DNA from: Pontibacter sp. FD36 | GTDB taxonomy: Bacteria; Bacteroidota; Bacteroidia; Cytophagales; Hymenobacteraceae | DNA length: 64,000 bases | NCBI RefSeq assembly: GCF_015686655.1 | Contig: NZ_JADPMP010000014.1 | Location: 102,970-166,969, forward strand | Reading direction: 5' to 3' | Part shown: one piece after another, positions 26,655 to 34,915 of the stretch | How the letters are laid out: every line of letters begins with the position of its first letter | Numbering within the stretch: the stretch's first letter is position 1 | Program-made: the position numbers and the translations under genes | The notes under the pieces: model-generated | The model's input: the letters and a program-made list of their open reading frames with translations, nothing else | What the model was told of the DNA's origin: nothing | Database searches by the model: none

Positions 26655-27560
26655 CTACAGGGCTATACCTAGCCGCTCCTTAAAACCGGCATTGCCCTGC
26701 AGTCCACCGGTATGCACCACCACAATGCGACTGCCTTTGGGGAAATAACCTTTCTGTATCAAATCGATTAGCCCGTAGAACATCTTACCGGTATACACAG
26801 GCTCCAACGGCAGGCTGTGCTCCTGCTGAAAGTCACGTATAAAGTCCAACAATTCAGGCCTTACCTTGGCATAGCCACCAAAGTGGTAGTCATTAATCAG
26901 CTGCCAGTTGTCGTAGTGTTGCCCGCTATAGCTTTTGATCAGTTGCTCTATTTCTTCTTTCAAGAAGTCTCCACCTTTCAAAGCCGGATAGCCCAGCACT
27001 TGCTTCTCGCCTTTAAGCCCGGCGATGATGCCGGCCAGGGTACCGCCCGTGCCGCTGGCGCAGCAGATGTAGTCGTAGTCGATGGAGATGTCTGACACAA
27101 TTTCAGTACAGCCTTTTACGGCGAGGGCATTGGTGCCGCCTTCGGGAATAATATAAGGATTGTCGAACTGCTCAGCCAGTTGCGTCAGGTATAGCGGGTC
27201 AGACTTCTGTCGGTACGCTTCGCGGGAGATGTAGTGCAGTTCCATACCTGCTGCCTGGGCAAATGTAAGCGTGGGGTTGAGCGGCAGATGCTCTTCTCCC
27301 CGGATGATGCCAATGGTTTTAAAACCGAACTCCTGCCCTGCCGCCGCTACTGCCGCGATGTGGTTGGAATAGGCGCCGCCAAAGGTCAGCAGCGTGTTGT
27401 GTAGCAGCCGCTTTGCCTCCTTCAGGTTGTACTTGAGTTTGCGCCACTTATTGCCCGATATAGTGGGGTGCAGCAAGTCCTCCCGCTTCACCCAAAGCGC
27501 TATACCTTGTTCCTCCCAAACTGGACTGTGCAACTGTTGCAGCGGTGCTTCCATCGGCAT
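26655..27560 (-). CDS. PLP-dependent ACC deaminase / D-cysteine desulfhydrase family enzyme
   Basis: 301 residues of the fold-II PLP family that includes 1-aminocyclopropane-1-carboxylate deaminase and D-cysteine desulfhydrase. The likely Schiff-base lysine is Lys38 in SGNKWRKLKY, GGAYSNHIAA binds the cofactor/substrate carboxylate, and the phosphate loop is CASGTGGTLAG. Sequence alone does not separate the two activities. The start is ATG 27560 (27554 is the alternative), only six bases after a terminator-like hairpin, leaving no room for a ribosome-binding site. Confidence 0.85.
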   Translation of the reverse strand: MPMEAPLQQLHSPVWEEQGIALWVKREDLLHPTISGNKWRKLKYNLKEAKRLLHNTLLTFGGAYSNHIAAVAAAGQEFGFKTIGIIRGEEHLPLNPTLTFAQAAGMELHYISREAYRQKSDPLYLTQLAEQFDNPYIIPEGGTNALAVKGCTEIVSDISIDYDYICCASGTGGTLAGIIAGLKGEKQVLGYPALKGGDFLKEEIEQLIKSYSGQHYDNWQLINDYHFGGYAKVRPELLDFIRDFQQEHSLPLEPVYTGKMFYGLIDLIQKGYFPKGSRIVVVHTGGLQGNAGFKERLGIAL

Positions 27561-27565
27561 CAAAA

Positions 27566-27597
27566 CAAAGGCCCCGTATTTGCATACAGGGCCTTTG
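27566..27597 (-). terminator. Terminator of the yfhO-like gene
   Basis: CAAAGGCCC (27566-27574) pairs with GGGCCTTTG (27589-27597), with an inner GTAT/ATAC step. On the minus strand it follows the stop at 27600 and ends in TTTGTTTTG, directly against the next gene's ATG. Confidence 0.75.
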
Positions 27598-27599
27598 GC

Positions 27600-30044
27600 T
27601 TATACGATTACTTCTTTTTCTACTTCTGCAGGTTTGCGACGCATCCCATAAAAGATCGCCCCACCGATCACTACCAACAGTAGAATCGATGAAATCAGTG
27701 AGATGGTATTGCCTAAGGTATAAGAACTCGGCTCGAACTTAAACTCGATGGTATGCTTACCTGCCGGCACTTCCATGGCACGCAAGATGTAGTTCACCCG
27801 GATGTGATCCACCGGCTGTCCGTTCAGGTAAGCCTGCCAGCCGTCGGCATAGTATACTTCTGAGAATACTGCCAGACCGGCCTGCGCCGCATTTACCGCG
27901 TAGGTCAGGGCATTTGGCTGGTATTCGGTTAGCTCGATGGTAGAGCCTTCCGCATTATAGCTAGTCGCTGCCGTCTTGAATTTCGAAACATCCACCACAG
28001 CCGTGGTGCTGGCGTCCAGTCCGTTCAGGGCTTCTATCTCTTCATCCGGAGTATTCACCGTCTTCACCTCACTCACAAACCAGGCATTGCCCAAGGCACC
28101 CGGTAGACGCTGCACCGGCTGCTGCGGATCGCCTGTGATCACGTAGCGGGTGTTGAGCATGCGCAGCACTTCCAGATTGTTCTGCACGATATGGCGGTCG
28201 ATCACATCCTGGTAGCGGCGCATTTTGGCGCCATGGTACCCACCCACTGACTTATGGAAGTAAGAAGTGCGGGCATCGTTGAACGGATTCGGCAGGTAGA
28301 GCACGCGGTAGTGCGGATCTTTGTCCTGCAGGATCATCTGGTCGGCTTTGGTCGGTTGGAAGTGGTTTTCTACTACACGTTTCTCAAAGTCGCCGTCGTT
28401 CAGGTAGCGCTTGTTCACGCTCCACAGGTCCACGAGTATCAGCAAACCTATACCTGCCATGGCCATAGTAGCCGACACTTTGCCTTTGAGGTAGAAGTAA
28501 AGTAGTCCGAAGGCCAGCGCGATAAAGACGAATGCACGCAGGGCATCCGAGCGCATCATGCTTTCGCGGTCGGCACGGATAGCGTCTAATGGGAAGTAAG
28601 ACTGCTGCAATTGCGGATCGACTGCTCCTACAAAGCTGGCTGAGCCCGCAAACACCCACACCAGCAAACAGATACCGGCTGTGATACCACCTGAAATCAT
28701 CAGTTTCTTGTCCAGGTCTTTGATCAGATTACGATCGCGGATGACTTTGTAAAGCGCCAGTATACCTAACAACGGCATCGTGATCTGTGCAATGATCAGG
28801 GCTGATGAAACTGCCCTGAACTTGTTGTAGCCCGGGAAGTAATCGAACATGAAGTAGTTGAAAGCCTCAAAGTTCTTACCCCAAGCCAGCACAATAGACA
28901 GGATGGTGGCGCCAACCAGCCAGATGCGGGTTGGCTTGGGCACGATGAAGAGGCCCAACACGAACAGGAATATTATAATGGCTCCTACGTACACCGGGCC
29001 GCTCGTCATCGGCTGAGGTCCCCAGTAAGTAGGCAAGCCTTGCTCTAGTGCTTGCTCTGCCTGAACCGGTGGCAAGCCAAGCCCCAGTAACGCCTGGTAG
29101 CTCTGCGAATCTTTATCGAGTCGGGTGTTGCTGCTGCTCCCTCCATAGAAGTCAGGTATAAGCAGTGTCATGGTTTCGCCCACGCCATAGCTCCAGCTAA
29201 AGGCATAGTCGCGGTCAAGGCCGCTGGAAGTTTTGTCGCCACTGTTGGCCACGCTTAGCTCCGACTTGCCGCGGATACTGTGTTGGCTGTACTCAGCCAC
29301 GGTATACAGTCTGCCAAAGTTCACGCCTACCGCCAGCACGGCAGCCACTGCCAGCACCAGTCCACGCTTGATCAGGTCGGCTATTCTGCCTTCTTTTATA
29401 GCATAGATCAGTTCCACCACTATCCATACCAGCACCATCAGAAGCATGTAGTAGGTCATTTGGAGGTGGTTGAAGTGCAGGTTGAGTGTGAGTGCCAATG
29501 CAAAAATGGCAGCCCCTATCCAGACATTCCGCCGGAGGGCATAGAACATACCGGCGAGTACCAACGGAATGTAAGCAATGGTCAGTGATTTGGTATTATG
29601 ACCCGCCTCCAGGATGATAAAGTTGTAGGAAGTAAAGGCAATGGCTATAGCGCCGATAATAGACACCCAGGTATTGAGCCGCAGCGTGACCAGCAGAATG
29701 TAGGCACAGAGGAGCGTGATAAAGATATTACCCGCCATAGCTGGCAGGTTGAAAGTCAGGATGGCATGGATGTAGCCCGAAAAGTCGCCGGGATAGCGGG
29801 TATTGATCAGGTACGAAGGCATGCCGCTGAACATGGAGTTTGTCCAGAGGGTCTCTTCGCCGGTAGCCTCGCGATAGTCTTGTATCTCTTTGGCTCCGCC
29901 CTTGAACTGCAGGATGTCATGCTGCGCCATCCCCTTGCCCTCAAACAGGACAGGAGCGAAGTATACGGCAGTAAGAAGAAGGAAAATCAGGATCGCGATG
30001 AGATGCGGAAGCACATCGCGCTTAAAGTCAATAGAAGCTGTCAT
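27600..30044 (-). CDS. YfhO family membrane protein
   Basis: 814 residues, with about twelve or more hydrophobic segments in the first 530 residues and one near the C-terminus (TISLISSILLLVVIGGAIFYG). Between them lies a soluble, beta-rich region (about 560-770). The family resembles GT-C type glycosyltransferase-like proteins. In Gram-positive bacteria YfhO members act in teichoic-acid glycosylation, but in Bacteroidota no role is known. Landmarks are the acidic loop KGMAQHDILQFKGGAKEIQDYREATGE near 37-65 and the DFYGGSS loop. Confidence 0.83.
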   Translation of the reverse strand: MTASIDFKRDVLPHLIAILIFLLLTAVYFAPVLFEGKGMAQHDILQFKGGAKEIQDYREATGEETLWTNSMFSGMPSYLINTRYPGDFSGYIHAILTFNLPAMAGNIFITLLCAYILLVTLRLNTWVSIIGAIAIAFTSYNFIILEAGHNTKSLTIAYIPLVLAGMFYALRRNVWIGAAIFALALTLNLHFNHLQMTYYMLLMVLVWIVVELIYAIKEGRIADLIKRGLVLAVAAVLAVGVNFGRLYTVAEYSQHSIRGKSELSVANSGDKTSSGLDRDYAFSWSYGVGETMTLLIPDFYGGSSSNTRLDKDSQSYQALLGLGLPPVQAEQALEQGLPTYWGPQPMTSGPVYVGAIIIFLFVLGLFIVPKPTRIWLVGATILSIVLAWGKNFEAFNYFMFDYFPGYNKFRAVSSALIIAQITMPLLGILALYKVIRDRNLIKDLDKKLMISGGITAGICLLVWVFAGSASFVGAVDPQLQQSYFPLDAIRADRESMMRSDALRAFVFIALAFGLLYFYLKGKVSATMAMAGIGLLILVDLWSVNKRYLNDGDFEKRVVENHFQPTKADQMILQDKDPHYRVLYLPNPFNDARTSYFHKSVGGYHGAKMRRYQDVIDRHIVQNNLEVLRMLNTRYVITGDPQQPVQRLPGALGNAWFVSEVKTVNTPDEEIEALNGLDASTTAVVDVSKFKTAATSYNAEGSTIELTEYQPNALTYAVNAAQAGLAVFSEVYYADGWQAYLNGQPVDHIRVNYILRAMEVPAGKHTIEFKFEPSSYTLGNTISLISSILLLVVIGGAIFYGMRRKPAEVEKEVIV

Positions 30045-30143
30045 ATCTTTCAGGAAACCTTAGAGCATGTTTAAAATTCATCCTTTGCGCTGCAAAAACG
30101 AAATTCAAATATGCTCTTTGAATAGAGCTGAAAGATAGGGTTT

Positions 30144-30416
30144 TTATTTTATTTCTTCATAATCGACGTACTGCCCGCCATTGAAATCCTTGCGATCTGG
30201 TTGCTCTGGCACATAGTCGATCTTGATATCGCCCTTTTGTCGGCCATTGCCATTCGCTTGCGTCTCAGGACGTGGTTGGTTCATGTTAGAGTAAAAGAAA
30301 GTGCCGTTGCGCAGGCTCTTCTTCACAAAAAAAGCAAGCAACCAGCGAAACAGAATAGGCGCTACCAATCGGATAAAAAAGACAACGAGTAGGGTAACGA
30401 ATATGAATTTGATCAT
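30144..30416 (-). CDS. DUF4834 family small membrane protein
   Basis: 90 residues. One N-terminal membrane segment (IKFIFVTLLVVFFIRLVAPILF) precedes a polar tail that ends in the family-typical KIDYVPE.. and YVDYEEIK. DUF4834 is restricted to Bacteroidota and has no known role. It lies 100 bases upstream of the YfhO gene on the same strand, so they may be co-transcribed. Confidence 0.8.
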   Translation of the reverse strand: MIKFIFVTLLVVFFIRLVAPILFRWLLAFFVKKSLRNGTFFYSNMNQPRPETQANGNGRQKGDIKIDYVPEQPDRKDFNGGQYVDYEEIK

Positions 30417-30590
30417 GATAGTCGGTTAAGGTATAGCCAGCACAAGACGGCTGTCTATTATTTAACAAAAACAGTACCTGTTCAGATACAATTCCCCTGC
30501 CAAAAAGTTTTTCCTGTCATTTCGGCGGGGCTTAGGCAAAGATAAGGATTTTGTATACGGCTTAAAAATGACGGTTGTGCCCAAAATGCA

Positions 30591-30621
30591 AAAAGCCTTC
30601 CCCATGACAGAGAAGGCTTTT
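30591..30621 (-). terminator. Terminator of carB
   Basis: AAAAGCCTTC (30591-30600) pairs perfectly with GAAGGCTTTT (30612-30621). On the minus strand the stem ends in TTTTT. It lies 22 bases past the carB stop. Confidence 0.88.
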
Positions 30622-30642
30622 CGGTTTATCAGAAGCGACTCA

Positions 30643-33456
30643 CTACACACTCAGGTATAGGTTGCGCTCGGAGTATACTTTCACAAAGTAGTCGTCCTGC
30701 AGATTGTCGATGAAGTAAATCGCCTCACCCGTTGACTTCATTTCAGGGCCGAGCTCCTTATTCACTTCAGGGAACTTGCTGTGCGAGAACACAGGCACTT
30801 TGATGGCATATCCCTCTTTGTGGGGGTTGAAGTTGAAGTCTTTCACCTTCTTCTCTCCCAGCATGATCTTGGTAGCGTAGTTGATGTATGGCTCACGGTA
30901 AGCTTTCGCGATGAACGGAATGGTACGTGATGCACGCGGATTCGCCTCAATCACGTATACCTCTTCATTCTTCACGGCAAACTGTATGTTGATAATACCC
31001 ACCGTGTCCAGTGCCAGTGCGATTCGCTTCGTGTAATCTTCGATCTTCTTGATCACGTTTTCGCTTAGGTCGAACGGAGGAAGTACCGCGTACGAGTCAC
31101 CGGAGTGGATACCAGCCGGCTCGATGTGCTCCATGATGCCGCAGATGTGCACGTCCTCGCCGTCACTGATCGCGTCGGCCTCTGCCTCTATGGCATGGTC
31201 CAGGAAATGGTCAAGTAGCACCTTGTTGCCCGGATGGTCTTTCAGCAGGTCGATCACGTGAGCTTCGAGCTCTTTCTCGTTGATCACGATCTTCATGCTC
31301 TGGCCACCAAGTACGTAGCTTGGGCGCACCAGCAGCGGGAACTTCAGCTCTTTGCAAAGCTCCAGTGCCTCTTCAGCTGTTTCAATTACACCAAACGGAG
31401 GGTAAGGAATGTCAAGGTCACGCAGTAAAGAAGAGAACGAACCACGGTCTTCGGCGAGGTCAAGTGCTTTGTAGCTTGTACCAATCACTTTGATGCCATA
31501 GCGATCCAGTTTCTCAGCCAGTTTCAGGGCTGTCTGTCCACCTAACTGCACAATTACACCTTCCGGTCTCTCGTGCAGGATGATATCGTAGATGTGCTCC
31601 CAGAACACTGGCTCGAAGTACAGCTTGTCCGAAATGTCGAAGTCTGTTGAAACCGTTTCGGGGTTGCAGTTGATCATGATGGTTTCGTAGCCGCACTCCT
31701 TGGCCGCCAGTACCCCGTGCACACAGCTGTAGTCGAACTCGATGCCTTGGCCGATGCGGTTCGGGCCCGAACCCAGCACCACGATCTTTTTCTTATCAGT
31801 TACTACACTTTCGTTTTCACCGTCGAAGGTGCTGTAGAAGTATGGCGTCTTGGCTTCGAACTCGGCAGCGCAGGTATCCACCATTTTGTAAACACGCTGT
31901 ATACCTAGCTCCATGCGCACAGCATGTACTTCGCTCTCAAGACAGCGCAGGATGTGCGCGATCTGACGGTCGGCGTAGCCTTTCACTTTGGCTTCACGCA
32001 GCAGTTCGCCTGGTAGGGTAGCCAGGGTATACTTCTCCATCTCCTTCTCCAGCATGTCGATCTCTTCGATCTGCGCCAGGAACCAAGGGTCGATCTTGGT
32101 CAGGTTCTGGATGGTGCTGGTAGGTATACCGATGCGCATGGCATCTTTGATACAGAACAAACGGTTCCAGCTTGGATTCTTCAGGTTGTAAATGAGGTCA
32201 TCGTAGTTGGTCATCTCCTTGCCGTCAGCACCCAGACCATTACGCTTGATCTCCAAGCTCTGGCAGGCTTTCTGAAGCGCCTCCTGGAAGGTACGGCCAA
32301 TGCCCATCACCTCGCCCACAGACTTCATCTGCAGACCCAGCGTGCGGTTAGCGCCCTTAAACTTATCAAAGTTCCAGCGTGGTATCTTCACGATCACGTA
32401 GTCCAGCGCCGGCTCAAAGTAAGCCGAGGTAGTCTTGGTGATAGCGTTCTTTAGTTCATCCAAATTATAACCGATGGCCAGTTTGGCAGCGATCTTGGCG
32501 ATTGGGTAACCCGTCGCTTTAGAGGCCAGTGCCGACGAGCGGGAAACGCGCGGGTTGATCTCGATGCCGATAATGGTATCATCATCCGGGCTCACGGAGA
32601 ACTGCACGTTACAGCCACCTGCAAACTGCCCGATGCCATTCATCATCTTGATAGCCAGGTCGCGCATCTGCTGGTATACTGTGTCCGGCAGGGTCATGGC
32701 TGGCGCTACTGTGATGGAGTCGCCGGTGTGTACGCCCATCGGGTCAAAGTTCTCGATCGAACAAATAATGATGACGTTGCCAAGGTTGTCGCGCAGCAGT
32801 TCGAGCTCGTACTCTTTCCAGCCCATGATGCTTTGCTCTACCAGTACTTCGTGCACCGGCGAGGCATGCAGGCCGCGGGTCAGGGCTGCGTCGAATTCCT
32901 CAGGGGTATTAACAAAACCGCCCCCCGTACCACCAAGGGTAAACGAAGGGCGAATCACGAGTGGAAAACCGATTTCCTGCGCTATCTCTTTTCCTTCCAG
33001 GAACGAGGTAGCTGTTTCTCCCTTACAAACATTCACCCCGAGCTCGAGCATCTTCAAACGGAACTTCTCGCGGTCTTCGGTGGTCTCAATCGCGTTGATG
33101 TCTACACCGATTATTTTGACGCCATACTTCTCCCAGATACCTGCCTTATCGCATTCGATGCACAGGTTCAGGGCTGTCTGCCCACCCATGGTCGGCAGCA
33201 CGGCGTCGATCTGATGCTTTTCCAGAATTTCAATGATGTACTTCTTCTCAAGCGGCTTGAGGTACACATTGTCCGCCGTTACGCTATCGGTCATGATAGT
33301 GGCGGGATTCGAGTTGATAAGCGTCACTTCGATCCCCTCTTCGCGAAGGGAACGGGAGGCTTGGGAGCCCGCATAATCAAACTCGCAGGCCTGGCCGATT
33401 ACAATAGGGCCAGAACCAATAATCAGAACGGATTTAATACTGGTGTCTCTAGGCAT
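30643..33456 (-). CDS. carB: Carbamoyl-phosphate synthase large chain, without the allosteric domain
   Basis: CarB makes carbamoyl phosphate for pyrimidine and arginine synthesis. Both synthetase halves are present: LIIGSGPIVIGQACEFDYAG near the start and VVLGSGPNRIGQGIEFDYS near residue 560, each followed by an ATP-grasp domain (RPSFTLGGTGGG and RPSYVLGGQSM). The protein stops at 937 residues, right after the second ATP-grasp part. It therefore lacks the roughly 130-residue C-terminal MGS-type domain that binds UMP and ornithine in E. coli CarB. I chose ATG 33456 (MPRDTSIKSVLIIGSGP); the longer frame to 33555 has an unrelated leader. carA is not adjacent. Confidence 0.95.
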   Translation of the reverse strand: MPRDTSIKSVLIIGSGPIVIGQACEFDYAGSQASRSLREEGIEVTLINSNPATIMTDSVTADNVYLKPLEKKYIIEILEKHQIDAVLPTMGGQTALNLCIECDKAGIWEKYGVKIIGVDINAIETTEDREKFRLKMLELGVNVCKGETATSFLEGKEIAQEIGFPLVIRPSFTLGGTGGGFVNTPEEFDAALTRGLHASPVHEVLVEQSIMGWKEYELELLRDNLGNVIIICSIENFDPMGVHTGDSITVAPAMTLPDTVYQQMRDLAIKMMNGIGQFAGGCNVQFSVSPDDDTIIGIEINPRVSRSSALASKATGYPIAKIAAKLAIGYNLDELKNAITKTTSAYFEPALDYVIVKIPRWNFDKFKGANRTLGLQMKSVGEVMGIGRTFQEALQKACQSLEIKRNGLGADGKEMTNYDDLIYNLKNPSWNRLFCIKDAMRIGIPTSTIQNLTKIDPWFLAQIEEIDMLEKEMEKYTLATLPGELLREAKVKGYADRQIAHILRCLESEVHAVRMELGIQRVYKMVDTCAAEFEAKTPYFYSTFDGENESVVTDKKKIVVLGSGPNRIGQGIEFDYSCVHGVLAAKECGYETIMINCNPETVSTDFDISDKLYFEPVFWEHIYDIILHERPEGVIVQLGGQTALKLAEKLDRYGIKVIGTSYKALDLAEDRGSFSSLLRDLDIPYPPFGVIETAEEALELCKELKFPLLVRPSYVLGGQSMKIVINEKELEAHVIDLLKDHPGNKVLLDHFLDHAIEAEADAISDGEDVHICGIMEHIEPAGIHSGDSYAVLPPFDLSENVIKKIEDYTKRIALALDTVGIINIQFAVKNEEVYVIEANPRASRTIPFIAKAYREPYINYATKIMLGEKKVKDFNFNPHKEGYAIKVPVFSHSKFPEVNKELGPEMKSTGEAIYFIDNLQDDYFVKVYSERNLYLSV

Positions 33457-33589
33457 GTGCTTTGGTAGGTATAAATTGCCCAAAGTTACCGCAAATTGTT
33501 GGGGCTCACAAACGAAAAGTGCGACCCAAGGCTTTCTTTTTTTAACATAAGACACCCGCTATACCTAAAACTAACGGAAAGGAAGCTTG

Positions 33590-33786
33590 CTAATCGCCCT
33601 CCTCGAGCACAAAAAGCTCGTTTACAGTCAAGCCAAAGAGGTTTGACATTTTGAGCGAAAGCAAGGTAGAAGGCAGGTATTTATTTTTCTCGATGGCGTT
33701 GATGGTCTGGCGGCTCACACCCAAAGCCTCGGCCAGTTGCTCCTGGGTCATGCCTTTTTAAAAGCAAAAATTTTAACTAGCATCAT
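33590..33786 (-). pseudogene. XRE-family HTH regulator with a frameshift
   Basis: On the minus strand, ATG 33751 to TAG 33590 encodes 53 residues containing TQEQLAEALGVSRQTINAIE and a LFGLTVNELFVLEEGD tail, a clear small XRE repressor. Helix 1 is missing in that frame, where a TAA lies three codons upstream. One frame over, ATG 33786 gives MMLVKIFAFKKA before a stop. Adding one A to the AAAAA run at the junction would give VKIFAFKKGMTQEQ, matching the family (compare LKVFRAEKGLTQE). So this is a frameshifted gene, a truncated gene using the internal Met, or a sequencing error. Confidence 0.75.
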
Positions 33787-33861
33787 CCAGCCTTAACACA
33801 GGATGTAGCCAAACCTTGCGTCCGCGATACGTACACAAAGTATAACCTAATATAAACAGCC

Positions 33862-34083
33862 ATGGAAACACCACGTGAAGACGATTATATAACCAATTCG
33901 GAAGAGAGCGAGCGTCTGCCTGAAGAAAACCCGGAACCGCTGGAGGGCCTCAAAAAAGAGGAGCACGACATTATAGACGCTGAGCCAGAAGGTATAGAGG
34001 AGGGCGGCAATGCCGCAGCCAAAAATGAAGAAGACACCCGCAAACTTGACGGTAGTAACGCCAATAACCTGAGAACAAAATAA
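33862..34083 (+). CDS. Small acidic protein, function unknown
   Basis: 73 residues, strongly acidic (Asp/Glu-rich: EDDYITNSEESERLPEENPEP..) with no hydrophobic core or signal peptide, so probably disordered and cytoplasmic. A strong terminator follows at once, which supports expression. No family is recognised. Similar short acidic proteins are common in Hymenobacteraceae, but this is from general memory, not comparison. Confidence 0.6.
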   Translation: METPREDDYITNSEESERLPEENPEPLEGLKKEEHDIIDAEPEGIEEGGNAAAKNEEDTRKLDGSNANNLRTK

Positions 34084-34099
34084 TTTTCTTCAGGTGCGA

Positions 34100-34145
34100 A
34101 AGCCGCAGATTCAGGCACTCAGTGCTGCTATCTGCGGCTTTTTTG
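34100..34145 (+). terminator. Terminator after the acidic protein gene
   Basis: AAGCCGCAGAT (34100-34110) pairs perfectly with ATCTGCGGCTT (34130-34140), with an inner GCACT/AGTGC stem in the loop and a run of T's after. Confidence 0.9.
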
Positions 34146-34348
34146 TATCCCTACACTACCAGGAAGGGGCTCTAAATGTCTCTGTAGACTTGTTTTAGCT
34201 TCAGGTTGCAGCATAAATCAGGAGAACTTCCGCAAAGCATAGCATTACTACAATATTATGATAGCGTCATTTTATAATAAAAAGGTTGACTGTACCATAT
34301 TTATTCAGTATCATTAAGCTGATATTCACCGGTTTAATGCCATAACTT

Positions 34349-34747
34349 ATGGTCTACTTTCAAACGGATTATCTGCTCCTAGAGTATCATGCAGCCAGCC
34401 ATGTGCTGCTAAGTCAATGGTATGGCAAGTGCAGCAGCCTGCAATACAGACAGGCACTCATCAGGCTGATCCGGCTTGCCCGGGAGTTGGGTGCGCCTTA
34501 CACCATAACTGACAGCCGTCTACTTTCTCCCCTCGACCCCGACGACCTGGCCTGGACCCGCGATGTATATGCTCAGGCTTTTAGCCAACTCCCACTCAAG
34601 CGCTCTGCTTCTCTCAATCCATTCGACCCTGCCGCCAGTCGCCAGATTCAGCAGGTATTTGCCAGCCGCCCCCATCCGCTTCCTTTCGAAACCCGGGAAT
34701 TTGATGACCTTACTTCCGCTTACGATTGGCTTACGTCTGAAGAATAA
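34349..34747 (+). CDS. Hypothetical protein, possibly STAS/SpoIIAA-like
   Basis: 132 residues, no signal peptide or membrane segment. The layout of a short beta strand, a helix with LIRLARELGAPYTITDSR, and a C-terminal FDDLTSAYDWL resembles a class of small Bacteroidota proteins with a SpoIIAA-like fold in which the last motif closes the domain. I do not recognise a named family. A 60-residue A+T-rich leader with no hairpin precedes it. Coding is supported by length, codon use and the strand of its neighbours. Confidence 0.6.
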   Translation: MVYFQTDYLLLEYHAASHVLLSQWYGKCSSLQYRQALIRLIRLARELGAPYTITDSRLLSPLDPDDLAWTRDVYAQAFSQLPLKRSASLNPFDPAASRQIQQVFASRPHPLPFETREFDDLTSAYDWLTSEE

Positions 34748-34915
34748 GCTGATTTTTTTACTTCGCCTATTATCTATCAATAACTTCCCATACCTGCAAC
34801 TGCGTCTTGTTTGCCCCATTTCCCTATGTCCGGCTATTCAAGATATTGCTTATATTGTCAGGCTAAATGCAGGCATACTACCCGGCAAGTGTATGCTCAT
34901 ACCTGAAAAGCCCAC

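Noticed and set aside
33745..33786. Programmed -1 frameshift in the XRE gene
   Set aside because: The junction reads T-TTT-AAA-AAG, where the P-site codon would re-pair with a mismatched TAA, so it is not a canonical X-XXY-YYZ slippery heptamer.
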